Shown here in pieces: positions 1 through 6,870 of a stretch of 12,062 nucleotides of DNA; within the stretch, counting starts at the first letter, position 1, and every line of letters starts with the position of its first letter. The stretch lies in assembly GCA_934234275.1 (NCBI GenBank), contig CAKQHU010000026.1, forward strand, positions 1 through 12,062. The letters run 5' to 3'. Under the pieces are notes generated by a model, which was not told the origin of the DNA, ran no database searches, and saw only the letters and a program-made list of their open reading frames with translations. The translations under genes were made by a program, and so were the position numbers. The DNA is from an uncultured Phascolarctobacterium sp. GTDB lineage: Bacteria; Bacillota; Negativicutes; Acidaminococcales; Acidaminococcaceae.

Positions 1-31
1 TATGCTTTACGTCTTCAGCAGAAACTTTCAT
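1..31 (-). CDS. gatC: GatC, Asp/Glu-tRNA amidotransferase subunit C (N-terminal fragment)
   Basis: Only the first ten codons are in the window, reading MKVSAEDVKH, which fits the usual GatC opening (MKVTxEDVxHIAxLARLEL). GatC is the small stabilising subunit of the GatCAB amidotransferase, which converts misacylated Glu-tRNA(Gln) or Asp-tRNA(Asn) to the correct aminoacyl-tRNA in the cytoplasm. The start is supported by an AGGATGG ribosome-binding site at about 39-45, seven or so bases upstream of the ATG, and by an extended -10 promoter further up. gatA and gatB would be expected beyond the window edge. The call rests on a very short peptide plus start signals, so it is likely but not certain. 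Confidence 0.6.
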   Translation of the reverse strand, partial: MKVSAEDVKH

Positions 32-82
32 TTTTTCACCATCCTATAAAAACTCGTTTTATTTTTACAAATAACCTGTTTT

Positions 83-91
83 ATTATAACA
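83..91 (-). promoter_or_regulatory. Extended -10 promoter for gatC
   Basis: On the minus strand this reads TGTTATAAT, a consensus TATAAT preceded by the extended -10 TGN motif. It lies about 52 bases before the gatC ATG. No good -35 is seen 17 bases upstream (TGTACT at about 106-111), which is common for extended -10 promoters. Confidence 0.5.
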
Positions 92-191
92 CATTTACTG
101 AGCAAAGTACACTGAGTAAGGCGCTTCGACAGCGGTTGCAGGGATATTTTTAGGAAAAAGAGGCTTTTAAAATATCAGACTGCAAAACAAT

Positions 192-323
192 AAAGCCTCT
201 CCTCGGGGAGAGGTGGCATCGCGCAGCGATGACGGAGAGGGGTTCAACAAAATAAAATATATGCATAAGTACAACCCCTCTCAGTCGCCCTACTGGCGAC
301 AGCTCTCCCCAAGGAGAGCCTTT
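192..323. repeat. MITE-like palindromic repeat (about 132 bp)
   Basis: The two ends are imperfect inverted copies of about 50 bp. The left starts AAAGCCTCTCCTCGGGGAG; the right, read backwards, starts AAAGGCTCTCCTTGGGGAG. Both run on to a GAGAGGGGTT block. Each arm contains its own small hairpin: CATCGC-GCA-GCGATG at 218-232 and GTCGCC-CTACT-GGCGAC at 285-301. The middle is AT-rich and carries no credible gene. This is the architecture of a non-autonomous miniature element or REP/BIME-like repeat. No clear target-site duplication is visible. It lies in the space between gatC and the 402-926 gene and might also work as a transcription barrier. Open frames crossing it are incidental. Confidence 0.7.
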
Positions 324-352
324 CTCTTCGTATAGCATCCATACACACAAAC

Positions 353-380
353 ACAAAAAGAACCGCCTCACGGCGGTTCT
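353..380 (-). terminator. Intrinsic terminator of the 402-1505 operon
   Basis: A perfect 9-bp stem (AGAACCGCC and GGCGGTTCT) closes a 4-base loop and is followed on the minus strand by TTTTTGTGTTTG. It begins about 20 bases past the stop codon of the 402-926 gene, so it should end that operon. Confidence 0.85.
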
Positions 381-401
381 CTAAACTCAAAGCATCTGGC
401 G

Positions 402-926
402 CTATTTCCCTTCTCGCTTGCTCACCTTAGCATACAGCCTCTTCAAAATATCCATTGCTTTATCCTGCTGCATACTGCTCAGCTGCGGCTTTACCTTGCG
501 TCTGTTTTTATTTTTATAGCTGCCAAGAGTAATATAAAACTCCGTGGTCGTCGCATCATGCACAAACAGCATATCCGTCTGCTTCTGCTTTTGCTCCTGC
601 TCTGCGAGCGGCAGCTTTCGGATAAAAGCATCCAGCTCTGCCAAATCCTCACTTGTCACCTCTGCCGACGACAGCAGGCAATTCCCGCCCTTTTTATCGA
701 CAAAAAAGCAGCTGAAGGTAGCCTGCCCTTCCTTAAAGGGATCATAATTAACCTCAAACCTGTAGCACAGGGTGCGGAACTGATGGTTCCTGCTCATATA
801 AAAAGTGGACCATTCTACGTGTGTCATCTTATCTTCTCCTTTTACCGGCGCACAACCTATATTAGCTGTCAGCAGCACAAGCACCGCCAGCAGCATTTTG
901 GTGATTTTCCATAATTTACTGTGCAT
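402..926 (-). CDS. Exported protein, paralog of the 951-1505 gene; possible lipoprotein
   Basis: I do not recognise this 174-residue protein. It starts with basic residues and a hydrophobic stretch (about residues 8-23) ending TANIGCAP. Cys25 could be a lipidation site, but Asn at -3 is a poor lipobox, so ordinary signal-peptide cleavage or membrane anchoring is equally possible. The rest is hydrophilic with many Lys, Glu and Gln. It aligns along its length with the product of the gene just upstream: shared VKGxDxM..VEW, VTxEDLAxLDA, LPLA, LFVxD and SYKxxxxxK positions. The start is ATG at 926. An in-frame GTG at 935 is part of the AGGGCGGTG ribosome-binding site and is rejected. The gap to the upstream gene is 24 bases, so the two share a transcript. 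Function unknown; location probably the cell envelope. Confidence 0.75.
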   Translation of the reverse strand: MHSKLWKITKMLLAVLVLLTANIGCAPVKGEDKMTHVEWSTFYMSRNHQFRTLCYRFEVNYDPFKEGQATFSCFFVDKKGGNCLLSSAEVTSEDLAELDAFIRKLPLAEQEQKQKQTDMLFVHDATTTEFYITLGSYKNKNRRKVKPQLSSMQQDKAMDILKRLYAKVSKREGK

Positions 927-950
927 ACCGTTCACCGCCCTTATTAAGCC

Positions 951-1505
951 TTAATTGCGAAGCGGAGCTCTGCCCTTAGCCTTCAGGTAAAGCTGCAGAA
1001 ACAGTTTTTGCATTTTCTCTCTTTGCTCCCCGCTCAAAGGCGCCGTCAGCTTTTTGACACTTCTATCCTTATAGCTGGCGATATACACATCAAAAATCTC
1101 CATGGTGTCATCGCAGACAAACAAATCATCATCTACCGGCGCGGGTTCCTTGGGCGGTGCCAACGGCAGTCCTTGGATAAGCGCATCAAGAGGCGCCAGC
1201 TCCTCACGCGTCACTGGCACGCTCTCCAGCTCACAGCGCCAGATTTCGTCATTGAGATTTGCCGGAGCCTTAAAGCTGCAGTCATAAAGCATCTGCCCGC
1301 TTTTAGCATCCAAACGCAGCGCATAATTATAGCTATAATCATAATTCGAGCCGTTTCTGTATAATTGCATACTCGTCCATTCTATACGTCCCATGCTATC
1401 GCCTCCCCGTACTTGGGCATAAATCAGCTTTGCTGTCAGCAGCAGAAGCGCTGCCAATAACAGCAGATGAATAATTCTCAGTTTATTGCTTTTTTGTTTG
1501 CGCAT
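951..1505 (-). CDS. Exported protein, first gene of a two-paralog operon
   Basis: This 184-residue protein is of unknown function. Residues 9-25 form a strongly hydrophobic segment after a basic start (MRKQKSNK), with a plausible signal peptidase I site after IYA at residue 30; no lipobox Cys is present. The mature part shares spaced motifs with its downstream neighbour (VRGGDSMG.IEW, VTREELAPLDALI, LPLA, LFVCDD, SYKDR), so the pair arose by tandem duplication. The ATG at 1505 is preceded by AAGGCGGTG; an in-frame GTG at 1514 lies inside that ribosome-binding site and is rejected. The gene is expressed divergently from the autotransporter and has the same type of inverted-repeat promoter. A job at the cell surface is inferred only from export and shared control. 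Confidence 0.78.
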   Translation of the reverse strand: MRKQKSNKLRIIHLLLLAALLLLTAKLIYAQVRGGDSMGRIEWTSMQLYRNGSNYDYSYNYALRLDAKSGQMLYDCSFKAPANLNDEIWRCELESVPVTREELAPLDALIQGLPLAPPKEPAPVDDDLFVCDDTMEIFDVYIASYKDRSVKKLTAPLSGEQREKMQKLFLQLYLKAKGRAPLRN

Positions 1506-1539
1506 GCTGCTCACCGCCTTTTGCTATCCTTCTGATGAT

Positions 1540-1594
1540 AGCATAGCGTATTTGGGGCAGCTTGTCCCTACCCGAAAGGCTGATTTCGGGTAGG
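1540..1594 (-). promoter_or_regulatory. Operator-promoter module, copy 1 (drives 1505-402 operon)
   Basis: On the minus strand, CCTACCCGAAA and TTTCGGGTAGG form a perfect 11-bp inverted repeat around a 6-base centre. The right arm continues as GGGTAGGG (1573-1566). Exactly 20 bases later comes TATGCT (1545-1540), a fair -10. The position where a -35 should be reads GGGACA, unlike TTGACA. Copies 2 and 3 in this window have identical spacing. The repeat could alternatively be a hairpin in RNA read from elsewhere, but its fixed distance to the -10 argues for a protein site. Confidence 0.7.
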
Positions 1595-1645
1595 AAGGGA
1601 GGAAAAGTTTACTTTTTTCACAAAGTTTAAATTTTTTCATTTTAC

Positions 1646-1700
1646 CCTACCCGAATTTGCCATTTGGGGTGGGGTGTTTTTCTGTTATCTGATATACAAT
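1646..1700 (+). promoter_or_regulatory. Operator-promoter module, copy 2 (drives the autotransporter)
   Basis: CCTACCCGAA (1646-1655) and TTGGGGTGGGG (1664-1674) form an imperfect inverted repeat with the same 14-base gap between ACCC and GGGT as in the other copies. The -10 hexamer TACAAT lies exactly 20 bases past GGGTGGGG. No -35 hexamer is seen. Its centre is 79 bp from copy 1, so both lie back to back between divergent genes. The transcript would start near 1707, leaving a leader of about 85 bases. In this leader AATCGGC (1716-1722) can pair with GCCGATT (1764-1770) just before the ribosome-binding site. The stretch 1604-1640 between the copies is AT-rich, with an imperfect 18-bp direct repeat beginning AAAGTTTA. 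Confidence 0.7.
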
Positions 1701-1791
1701 GCAGATGTAGAAAAGAATCGGCTGATAAATTATTGTAATATTCTTAAAGTTTTCTTTATGTTGGCCGATTTTAAGAAAGGTGGTCTTGTTT

Positions 1792-4422
1792 ATGCAACGC
1801 AAAAAATTAATCTCTAAAACCCTGACAACAGCTGTAATGCTTGCGCTGTACATTGGGGGGGTACAACAATCCATAACTTCTGCACAGGAATATACTGACC
1901 AGATTAATGGTGCTAATGACGCTTATGCAGCTCATGGTATCCGCACTACTGTCGGTATGGAATCCACTTATACCTTCGCTGAGGGTGACGTAGTAAAATG
2001 GACTAACGCCTACCCTGCTGTTGAGGTTTGGGACGAAGGAACACATTTAAAATTTACTACGCCGCTAAATCTGCAGCTTGATGTTAAGGATGGTGCTACC
2101 AGCGGTATTCATGCAGGAACCTCTAACTACGATACTCCCGGCAGGCTCACTGCCCAAGATGTGAATATCACAGGTCAGTCTACAGGCTCTAATTATGATA
2201 TAAACAGAATCTATATTTCCGGCATTGATACTTATGCTGCCGATATCAAGATGGAAAACCTCAATATCGATATTACCGCTGACGGCAAGCCGGATAGTAT
2301 TGCTGATGGTATTTTCATGGGCCGCGATCTTGAGGATGAAGACAGTGAGCATACTCTGACCGTAACCGGCGCTACAAATATCAAGGCTGTCTCTAAAAAC
2401 GGCTCTTCTGCCTGGGCAGCAGGTATTGAAGCCCAAGACCAGGCCAAGATGAACTTTGGCAAGCTGACAATCGCTACCGAAGCTATGGCTGAGAATTTAG
2501 CCCGTACTAACGGCATCTTTGCAGCAGGCAACTCCGAAATCAACGCCGGCGAAACACATATTGACGTAAAAGGCATTTCTCCGAATCCTGATGAATCAAG
2601 CTACAGCTATGGTCTTAATGCTATCCACAGCTCCACCATTACTCTCGGTGACAACAGCACTATTCACGCTGAAAGCAGCGGTGATGGTGCGGTTATGACC
2701 GTTGGTGTTCGTGCAGGGTACCATTCCGAGGTCAACCTGGGCATTACGAATATCAGAGCTGAAAACAATAGTGCCGAAGGTACTGTTGATGTACTATTTG
2801 TCGAAGATGGCTCCGTTCTTAACATGGCCGGCGGCAGCATAACCGGCGCCAACAACGCTAACAATGGCTCGTTTAACGCTATCAATGCTTACGGCGAGGA
2901 TCCGGATCCGACTTGGCATACCGACACTATTGTCAACATCAACCAAGGTACTGCTAACGATGTTGTAATCGTTGGCGACGTACATGCAGCCAACACCGCC
3001 ATCGTTAACCTCAACCTGAACACTGATGCTTCCAGCATTACCGGCAATCTCGACCAAAGCGGTCCTTATGAAGACAAAGAGGATTCTGCCGGTACTATTA
3101 ACCTCACCCTCGCCAACAAAGCTACATGGCATGCTATGGGCGAGTACGGCAAAGGAGAGAGCTATCTTGAAAACCTCACCCTGCATAATGGCAACATCAC
3201 CATGACCAATGAAGAGGCGCAGAACATTGACGTTATGCACCTGCAGGGCACCGGTGGCGAGCTGACGTTGGAGGCTGACGCAAACCTCAATACAGGCTTC
3301 TTCCGCGTAAACAATGCTGACACCGATGCTACCACAGTACATACCTCCTATGCAGGCATCAATGCTGATAACGTTAAGGACGCAGACGGCTTAGAAGGCC
3401 TCGTTAAAAACAGCCTGAAGATTCACGATGACAGTGCGGCAAAATTTGACGTTCAGGTAAACGAAGGTCTGCTCATCGGCCAAATGCAGGCAGATACCAT
3501 CAACCACATTGACGGCAACGCAATCGCCAATGTAAAAATTGCACAAAGCTCTACTGTGGATGCTATCAGCCATATGCAAAACGCTGCAGCACTGTCCTGG
3601 AGACAAGAGGACGCTACTCTCAGCAAGCGTTTAGGCGATTTGCGTCAGGGCGATGGTGACCAGGGCTTCTGGGTACGCCTGAACCGCGGCGAATTTAAAT
3701 ATGACAATGCCAAAAACCAGAATAATTTCTTCCAGATGGGCTATGATAAGGCTGGCGGCGATTGGCATTACGGCGCTGCTATCAGCCGTAACAGCGGTAA
3801 GACAACCTACGGCGATGCAACAGCGAAAAACCGTAGCCTGGCACTTACTCTGTACGGCACCTGGCTGGGCGATAAGGGACATTATGCAGACATCGTACTC
3901 AAGGAAGGCCGTCTGAGCAATGATTACGATATTTCTGCACCGATTGGCTTCACTCACGGTCAGTACAAAACCTGGGGCAGCAGCATCAGTGCCGAATACG
4001 GCAGAGAAATCGCTATGGGCGACAAGGCCTACTTCACCCCGCAGGCACAGCTTTCCTGGCTGCGTATTGCCGGTAAGGATTACACTACCGCCAACGGCAT
4101 TGCTATCAGTCAGGACAGCCAGAGCAGCACTATCGGCCGCTTGGGCTTCGAGCTTGGCAGCAGACTTGGCGACAACGGTAATGTATACGCCAAAGCTTCT
4201 GTACTGCATGACTTCGGCGGCAGTGCTGACACCCGCCTGAGCTACAACGGTGTATCCACCACCTACAGCAACGATTTGGGCGACACCTGGTATGAGGCAG
4301 GCATCGGCTTCAACCTCAAAACCAAGGATAACAGCTATCTGTATGCAGATGTTTCCAAAGCCTTCGGCGGCGACTACAAGACACCTTGGCAATGGAACGT
4401 AGGTATGCGCTGGACCTTCTGA
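1792..4422 (+). CDS. Type Va autotransporter (surface passenger plus beta-barrel)
   Basis: This 876-residue protein should thread its N-terminal passenger to the cell surface through its own C-terminal barrel. Residues 1-31 are a signal peptide (basic start MQRKK, hydrophobic core, cleavage after TSA). Residues 32 to about 590 are the passenger, rich in Asn, Asp, Thr, Gly and short alternating hydrophobic strands such as MENLNIDITADG, consistent with a beta-helix. It has no cysteines, as is usual for autotransporters. Residues about 592-618 form a likely pore-spanning helix, and about 620-876 the barrel (GFWVRLNRGEF start, GMRWTF end with the required terminal aromatic). No protease or lipase motif is visible, so an adhesin-like role is a guess. 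ATG 1792 is chosen because AAGGTGG sits eight bases upstream; the in-frame GTG at 1780 is inside that site. Codon choice matches the neighbours. Confidence 0.88.
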   Translation: MQRKKLISKTLTTAVMLALYIGGVQQSITSAQEYTDQINGANDAYAAHGIRTTVGMESTYTFAEGDVVKWTNAYPAVEVWDEGTHLKFTTPLNLQLDVKDGATSGIHAGTSNYDTPGRLTAQDVNITGQSTGSNYDINRIYISGIDTYAADIKMENLNIDITADGKPDSIADGIFMGRDLEDEDSEHTLTVTGATNIKAVSKNGSSAWAAGIEAQDQAKMNFGKLTIATEAMAENLARTNGIFAAGNSEINAGETHIDVKGISPNPDESSYSYGLNAIHSSTITLGDNSTIHAESSGDGAVMTVGVRAGYHSEVNLGITNIRAENNSAEGTVDVLFVEDGSVLNMAGGSITGANNANNGSFNAINAYGEDPDPTWHTDTIVNINQGTANDVVIVGDVHAANTAIVNLNLNTDASSITGNLDQSGPYEDKEDSAGTINLTLANKATWHAMGEYGKGESYLENLTLHNGNITMTNEEAQNIDVMHLQGTGGELTLEADANLNTGFFRVNNADTDATTVHTSYAGINADNVKDADGLEGLVKNSLKIHDDSAAKFDVQVNEGLLIGQMQADTINHIDGNAIANVKIAQSSTVDAISHMQNAAALSWRQEDATLSKRLGDLRQGDGDQGFWVRLNRGEFKYDNAKNQNNFFQMGYDKAGGDWHYGAAISRNSGKTTYGDATAKNRSLALTLYGTWLGDKGHYADIVLKEGRLSNDYDISAPIGFTHGQYKTWGSSISAEYGREIAMGDKAYFTPQAQLSWLRIAGKDYTTANGIAISQDSQSSTIGRLGFELGSRLGDNGNVYAKASVLHDFGGSADTRLSYNGVSTTYSNDLGDTWYEAGIGFNLKTKDNSYLYADVSKAFGGDYKTPWQWNVGMRWTF

Positions 4423-4476
4423 TAGGTTATAATTCTTCAACATATAATCACATCCTATGCTGTAAGTAAACAGCAA

Positions 4477-4512
4477 AAAAATTGTGCGGTCGTAAAAAGC
4501 CGCACAATTTTT
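4477..4512 (+). terminator. Intrinsic terminator of the autotransporter gene
   Basis: AAAAATTGTGCGG and CCGCACAATTTTT form a perfect 13-bp stem around a 10-base loop, with a T-rich tail on the plus strand. The A-run on the left side means it could also work for transcripts coming from the helicase gene on the minus strand. Confidence 0.85.
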
Positions 4513-4522
4513 ATTGTCATAA

Positions 4523-4579
4523 CCAGTTGCAAAAGCTCTGCACCACTTGCACCACTTGAACCACTACTTTTGGTGCAAG
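4523..4579. repeat. Iteron cluster, left
   Basis: Three tandem 9-base units without spacers lie at 4540-4566: GCACCACTT, GCACCACTT, GAACCACTA. They are flanked by CCAGTTGC (4523-4530) and by GGTGCAAG in the opposite sense (4572-4579). The units are the reverse complement of those in the right cluster. Between the clusters (4580-4742) is an AT-rich stretch with TTTATTTATAATATATTAAA at 4684-4703 and no credible gene. Tandem iterons beside AT-rich DNA and a replicative helicase gene suggest a replication origin; this is inference. Confidence 0.65.
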
Positions 4580-4742
4580 CGCAAAAACCGCTCCACTAAC
4601 CCTAATATATATCCCTGTAAGTAAAGTCTTCGTAAGGGTTCAAAGCCTTTATTTTATTGGATTCACAGCTAATTCAAGACATTTTTATTTATAATATATT
4701 AAACGCTATGAGCTGCAGATTTTTTAGCAAAAACGCTGAAAA

Positions 4743-4779
4743 AAGTGGTGCAACTGGTGCAAGTGGTGCAAAATGCACC
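4743..4779. repeat. Iteron cluster, right, with overlapping hairpin
   Basis: Three tandem 9-base units AAGTGGTGC, AACTGGTGC, AAGTGGTGC (4743-4769) mirror the left cluster. The last unit overlaps a perfect hairpin GGTGCA-AAA-TGCACC (4765-4779). On the minus strand this hairpin comes about 18 bases after the stop of the helicase gene, and a run of six T follows the cluster at 4744-4739, so the cluster may also help end that transcript. No standard terminator with an adjacent T-run is present. Confidence 0.65.
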
Positions 4780-4796
4780 GGTCACACCAGCAATTT

Positions 4797-6530
4797 TTAA
4801 GCAGCCTGCTCAGCCTCCCTTTGCTCGCCGTACTTCATACACACCATCCGCGGACGATAGCATTTATTGAAGGTCAGATTCAGCTGCTTGGTAAAGCGTC
4901 CTGCATCAGCTTCAATCAGCTTAGCATCACGCAGCAGCGTTTTAATGCTTTTCGCCGGCTTGCCGAACTGCTTCAAAAAGCCATTAAAGACCTTGCTGTT
5001 GATATACACATATCCACCATAGAAAAATCCGTAGGACTTATAACCGGTGCCATTGACAATCTCCCTGCTGTCAGCAGCAAGATAACCGAAGCAGTCATAG
5101 TTCGCACTGACAGTATCCACCAATGCCTCATGGTAATAAGCTCCCGATTCCTGTTCTTCGGTATTTTCCAGCTCATCAGAAACAGCAAGCACCATTGCTT
5201 CTGCATCGGCCAGCAGCGGAGTAAGCTGTGCAACATCAGACCTTCCCGTCCTTACTAAGGCAAATAAAACATCAGCCAGAAGCACCAACGCCAACACCAT
5301 CAGCTGTGTGCCCTCACGCTTGCCATTATCCAGTAAAAACAGCCTGTCACACGCCTTTTCGTACAGCTCCTGCCACACTTGTGACGGATACGTCTCCAGC
5401 AAATCCAGCATTCTGCGTCCTGCCAGTCCATAGCAATGCGCACTCGTTTTGTTGCACTCGCCGATAAGCTCACGCTCCAAGGCCTCCGGCAAATGCAGCT
5501 CCAGAATACGCCTTGCGGCACCGCCGTAAAATTCCGGTGTAACCACTGTTGTTTCGCTGCTTAAAATATTCAGCGTCTGCCAACGGTTAAGCATCGCCGA
5601 GCCAAGCTCCTTCGTTGCCCGCTGCTTGCCATAGCCATTGAAAAGCATATAGATAAAGGACTGCATAAATTCATTAAAATCCGGTCTGCTACGCATCAGC
5701 TGTACATCATCAAGAAAAAACGGCAGACCGCTCAACAGCTTAGCCCTAAGCTCAAAGCCGTTGAGCGTACCATTACAGGGATAGAGAAAATTATCGTTGC
5801 CCCAGACAGAAGCAGCAAAGCGCATCAGTGTGCTTTTACCGCTGCCCCTGCTGCCGTAAAGCAACACCAACGGACTGCCCTTGAAGCTGACGCGCTCCAA
5901 AAGCGGCGCAGCCAAAGCACAGCTTATAATAAAGCGGGCAACCATACTGCTGTCACACAGCTTGCCATAGGTTGACAGCCATTTTTCCCAATCGCCCTTG
6001 GCCTCTGCGACTGCCTGATAAAGCTCCCCATCCGACAGCATAAAAACAGTATCATCTATGCCACGCCCCGGCAGATAGAATTTATCCTGCTCCCAGCCAA
6101 GATATTTGCACAGCCTTTGCTGTGGCAAAGCCTCCTGCAAACAGCTGCGCAGGCAGCTCAGATAATCAATCACCTGTCTGGCGTTACTGATATTGATATC
6201 AACATTATTATTGGCAAGCGTAATAATCGGATTGGTACGCGAAATCTCCTCCAATGTTTTCAATGGCAGCTTATGCCACGCCTGCGCATGATAAAGCTCC
6301 AGTTGTACGTAAGTAATATCTGCCTCAGCTTCATGAAAAAAGCCTGTTATCAGCAAAGGATTATGCGTAATCAGCTGCTCCTGAAAAACACTTCCCTGTT
6401 TATCACGATGCAGAAGATAGATACCGTCAGCCTTAAGCTTATATTTTTGGCAAAGCTCCGTTACATTAACCTCCGGCGTAAAAATCTGCTTACACTTAGT
6501 AATAAAATTGTCTGTTTCGTTTTTTGGCAT
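4797..6530 (-). CDS. DUF927-type P-loop replicative helicase (phage/plasmid-like)
   Basis: This 577-residue protein matches the DUF927 family of ATPases found in phages, plasmids and integrative elements, where they are thought to unwind DNA at the element's own origin. The N-terminal part carries the family's WHKLPLKTLEEI and QVIDYLSCL segments (about residues 95-140), then GDWEKWLSTYG. The ATPase core has Walker A GSRGSGKST with Lys232 and Walker B FFLDD with Asp274-Asp275; WQTLNILSSETT fits the sensor region. The C-terminus looks like a winged-helix tail. No primase motif was seen. Start: ATG 6530 has GGAAGGAG 11 bases upstream; ATG 6551 has no ribosome-binding site and itself overlaps the GGAAGGAG element. 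The gene stands alone: no integrase, relaxase or phage structural gene lies nearby, so it is probably a remnant or satellite module. Iteron clusters lie just past its stop. Confidence 0.8.
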   Translation of the reverse strand: MPKNETDNFITKCKQIFTPEVNVTELCQKYKLKADGIYLLHRDKQGSVFQEQLITHNPLLITGFFHEAEADITYVQLELYHAQAWHKLPLKTLEEISRTNPIITLANNNVDINISNARQVIDYLSCLRSCLQEALPQQRLCKYLGWEQDKFYLPGRGIDDTVFMLSDGELYQAVAEAKGDWEKWLSTYGKLCDSSMVARFIISCALAAPLLERVSFKGSPLVLLYGSRGSGKSTLMRFAASVWGNDNFLYPCNGTLNGFELRAKLLSGLPFFLDDVQLMRSRPDFNEFMQSFIYMLFNGYGKQRATKELGSAMLNRWQTLNILSSETTVVTPEFYGGAARRILELHLPEALERELIGECNKTSAHCYGLAGRRMLDLLETYPSQVWQELYEKACDRLFLLDNGKREGTQLMVLALVLLADVLFALVRTGRSDVAQLTPLLADAEAMVLAVSDELENTEEQESGAYYHEALVDTVSANYDCFGYLAADSREIVNGTGYKSYGFFYGGYVYINSKVFNGFLKQFGKPAKSIKTLLRDAKLIEADAGRFTKQLNLTFNKCYRPRMVCMKYGEQREAEQAA

Positions 6531-6864
6531 AAAAAAATGCACTCCTTCCATTAATCTTTGGCAAGGGTGCTTTAATTTTGGACAGACTCCACCCTTGCAC
6601 TAAAAGCAAGGATGTTGTCACTTAGATGTTTCAGAAGCCGACGCAGGTTCCTCAAGCATACTCATTATCATTTATTACAGATGAGACTCTGCCTAGCCTT
6701 AACTCCTACTTTATCCGGATTACATCATGGTTTCGAGAATTCCCAGTCTCTTGCATAACCCTGAGTTTAGCGTACTCCAAGCAAGTTTTTTACATCTCCG
6801 CTTTTAATGCAAAGACGTCGGCCATAAGGCACATATAACCGCTGATACTACTTCTCAAATATAT
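6531..6864 (-). promoter_or_regulatory. Long, possibly structured 5' leader of the helicase gene
   Basis: From the predicted start near 6864 to the ATG at 6530 is about 335 nt with no credible protein. Near its end are three copies of one element: GCAAGG at 6611-6606 (complement), CCTTGC at 6598-6593 and GCAAGG at 6566-6561. The middle copy can pair with either outer one. One choice is a 6-bp hairpin with a 7-base loop; the other is a 9-bp stem (6590-6598 with 6561-6569) about 13 bases before the GGAAGGAG site. These are mutually exclusive, as in an attenuator or translation switch, but neither is followed by a T-run. Further possible long-range pairings are GCCGACG (6822-6816) with CGTCGGC (6643-6637) and AGATGT (6797-6792) with ACATCT (6629-6624), which would cross as a pseudoknot. 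Pairings of 6-7 bp are expected by chance in this length. No known riboswitch consensus was recognised. Confidence 0.4.
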
Positions 6865-6870
6865 AGCTTA

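Noticed and set aside
3631..4476. A 281-residue open frame antisense to the autotransporter barrel
   Set aside because: It lies wholly opposite a well-supported coding region, has no ribosome-binding site and overlaps the downstream intergenic region only by chance.
4540..4779. CRISPR array
   Set aside because: The repeated unit is 9 bases, contiguous without spacers, and occurs as two inverted clusters; it fits iterons, not CRISPR.
6655..6690. tmRNA-like tag frame (VINDNEYA then stop) in the helicase leader
   Set aside because: The tag does not end in ALAA, and no tRNA-like 5' and 3' ends or CCA are present.
6626..6838. A 70-residue plus-strand frame in the leader region
   Set aside because: No ribosome-binding site and no recognisable domain; it lies opposite a promoter-driven leader.
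6620..6840. Degenerate TnpB 3' end with guide-RNA scaffold, or IscB-type guide RNA
   Set aside because: One minus-strand frame gives a vaguely TnpB-like tail with several stops, but no zinc-finger CxxC or RuvC motif can be shown, and a housekeeping promoter sits immediately upstream. Only an RNA-family or translated search could revive this.
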